Below, piece by piece: positions 6,498 to 6,992 of a stretch of 6,992 nt of DNA (position 1 is its first letter; the number at the start of each line of letters is the position of its first letter). The notes below the pieces were generated by a model. The model had not been told where the DNA came from. It searched no databases and saw only the letters and a list, made by a program, of their open reading frames with translations. The position numbers and the translations under genes are program-made. The stretch comes from Bacteroidota bacterium (GTDB lineage: Bacteria > Bacteroidota > Bacteroidia > Cytophagales > Cyclobacteriaceae): NCBI GenBank assembly GCA_023417065.1, contig JAEZGH010000009.1, positions 1 through 6,992 of the forward strand. Direction: 5' to 3'.

Positions 6498-6814
6498 GGC
6501 TTGGTACAAGTTAATAAGACTAGCGACTAAGTCCTTCCGATTCCCGGAAAAAGAGCCGGATCAACGAAAAACATGGGATTGACGCGAACCCCCGGTGCAC
6601 GTCTTCGAGGATTTATTGCCCCGACGGGACAAGGGTGCATCTTTGTCTTGCAGGGACAACATGTTTGTAGAAAAGAATAAAAAGACAAACTGGAGCTGAC
6701 CTACAAACGAGAAAAGAACATTTCAGGCGATGAGGGCTTATGACAATCTCTTTTTAGACGACCTGATAGATGGGATTGGGTACAACTCAAGTAGCGACTC
6801 AGGCTCTTTTTCTA
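6498..6814. other. Non-coding leader region of the hybrid regulator gene
   Basis: No gene is visible. This stretch should contain the promoter of the - strand regulator gene, but no exact TAnnTTTG -7 element was found on that strand. It carries a direct repeat GGGACAA at 6626-6632 and 6653-6659 (27-bp period) and the inverted repeat listed at 6663-6708. A pyrimidine-rich run at its right end leads into the first 74-bp repeat unit. Confidence 0.5.
6663..6708. promoter_or_regulatory. Inverted repeat in the regulator's upstream region
   Basis: GTTTGTAG (6663-6670) and CTACAAAC (6701-6708) are perfect 8-bp inverted repeats 30 bases apart; a further ACAAAC half-copy sits at 6685-6690. The centre-to-centre distance is 38 bp, so a DNA-bound dimer would need to span about four helical turns. 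It lies about 165-210 bp upstream of the regulator's ATG. It might be a binding site, possibly autoregulatory, but symmetry is the only evidence. Confidence 0.3.
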
Positions 6815-6888
6815 TTCCGTCATCCTGACAGTACTAGCCAATGGTCTAACGGTAGCGGGTTCGAAGCAGCTGCATTTTTGGTTTAACG
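6815..6888. repeat. Repeat unit copy 1 (about 74 bp)
   Basis: This unit begins TTCCGTCATCCTGACAG and ends GTTTAACG. It matches the second unit at roughly 64 of 74 positions with one gap, counted by eye. Both copies contain GGTAGCGGGTT and GAAGCAGCTGC. Directly after it, ACGGAA at 6897-6902 is the reverse complement of the unit's first six bases, so the element may extend to 6902 with short terminal inverted repeats. It is non-coding and may be a REP- or MITE-like element. Confidence 0.85.
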
Positions 6889-6897
6889 CGAATGTTA

Positions 6898-6924
6898 CGG
6901 AAGGATCGCTTCCTTTCTCTTCCG
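6898..6924. repeat. Inverted repeat bridging the two repeat units
   Basis: ACGGAAG (6897-6903) and CTTCCGT (6919-6925) are perfect 7-bp inverted repeats around a 15-base loop. An alternative 5-bp stem GGAAG (6899-6903) / CTTCC (6909-6913) is nested within. The right arm contains the first bases of repeat copy 2, so the symmetry links the spacer to the repeat boundary. Confidence 0.5.
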
Positions 6925-6992
6925 TCATCCTGACAGCACTGCACAATGGTTAGCGGTAGCGGGTTTGAAGCAGCTGCCCTTTGGGTTTAACG
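6920..6992. repeat. Repeat unit copy 2 (at least 73 bp, runs to the window end)
   Basis: Second, diverged copy of the unit at 6815, offset by 105 bp in the same orientation. Differences cluster in the middle (TACTAGCC against CACTGCAC) and near the end (CATTTTTGG against CCCTTTGGG). It ends with GTTTAACG exactly at the window edge, so further copies may follow outside. Confidence 0.85.

Noticed and set aside
6498..6509. TTG start four codons upstream for the hybrid regulator
   Set aside because: The ATG at 6497 is in frame and directly followed by a normal signal peptide; no ribosome-binding feature favours the TTG.
6831..6866. tRNA-like look of the repeat (AATGGTCTAACGGTAGCGGGTTCGA resembles D-arm and T-loop pieces)
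   Set aside because: No anticodon arm, acceptor stem or correct spacing can be formed, and copy 2 changes the key GTTCGA to GTTTGA.
1..6992. CRISPR array, insertion sequence transposase or retron
   Set aside because: No regularly spaced identical short repeats with unique spacers, no transposase or reverse transcriptase motifs in any frame. The only repeats at the right end are two diverged copies.

Overview
The window looks like part of a Bacteroidota chromosome, probably of the Cytophagales type. This is inferred from four things: a one-protein hybrid two-component regulator (sensor kinase, receiver and AraC-type DNA-binding domain in one chain), start codons without Shine-Dalgarno sequences, a TAnnTTTG promoter element, and a lipoprotein-like N-terminus followed by Ser-Pro-Lys-Asp-Asp. 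No ribosomal or other phylogenetic marker is present, so the assignment rests on style alone.

Layout. Positions 1-1750 are an AT-richer, decaying zone. They hold a short remnant of a two-component beta-propeller (Reg_prop) gene on the + strand (about 204-347), one intact small exported NTF2-like gene on the - strand (583-1053), and a heavily frameshifted remnant of a PD40/WD40-like beta-propeller gene on the - strand (about 1154-1681). Neither remnant forms a proper ORF; both were found by reading across frames. Next is an intact + strand gene (1814-3484) for a cholesterol-dependent-cytolysin-like pore-forming protein. It has a probable lipoprotein leader and an unusual C-terminal domain in place of the cholesterol-binding domain. 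It converges, with a 40-bp gap, on a large - strand gene (3525-6497) for a TPR-containing hybrid histidine kinase/response regulator. The right end (6498-6992) is non-coding and carries small symmetrical motifs plus two diverged copies of a ~74-bp repeat, 105 bp apart, the second running into the window edge.

How the parts may work together. The cytolysin-like protein is probably exported, perhaps to the outer face of the outer membrane, to act on neighbouring cells. The hybrid regulator should sense a periplasmic signal through its TPR array, pass phosphate internally, and bind DNA with its AraC domain. The two genes are adjacent but convergent, so control of the cytolysin by this regulator is only a hypothesis. 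The most interesting item is the cytolysin-like protein with its swapped C-terminus and possible surface anchor. The unusual structural signals are the 105-bp-spaced repeats and the perfect 12-bp inverted repeat inside the 3' end of the regulator gene.
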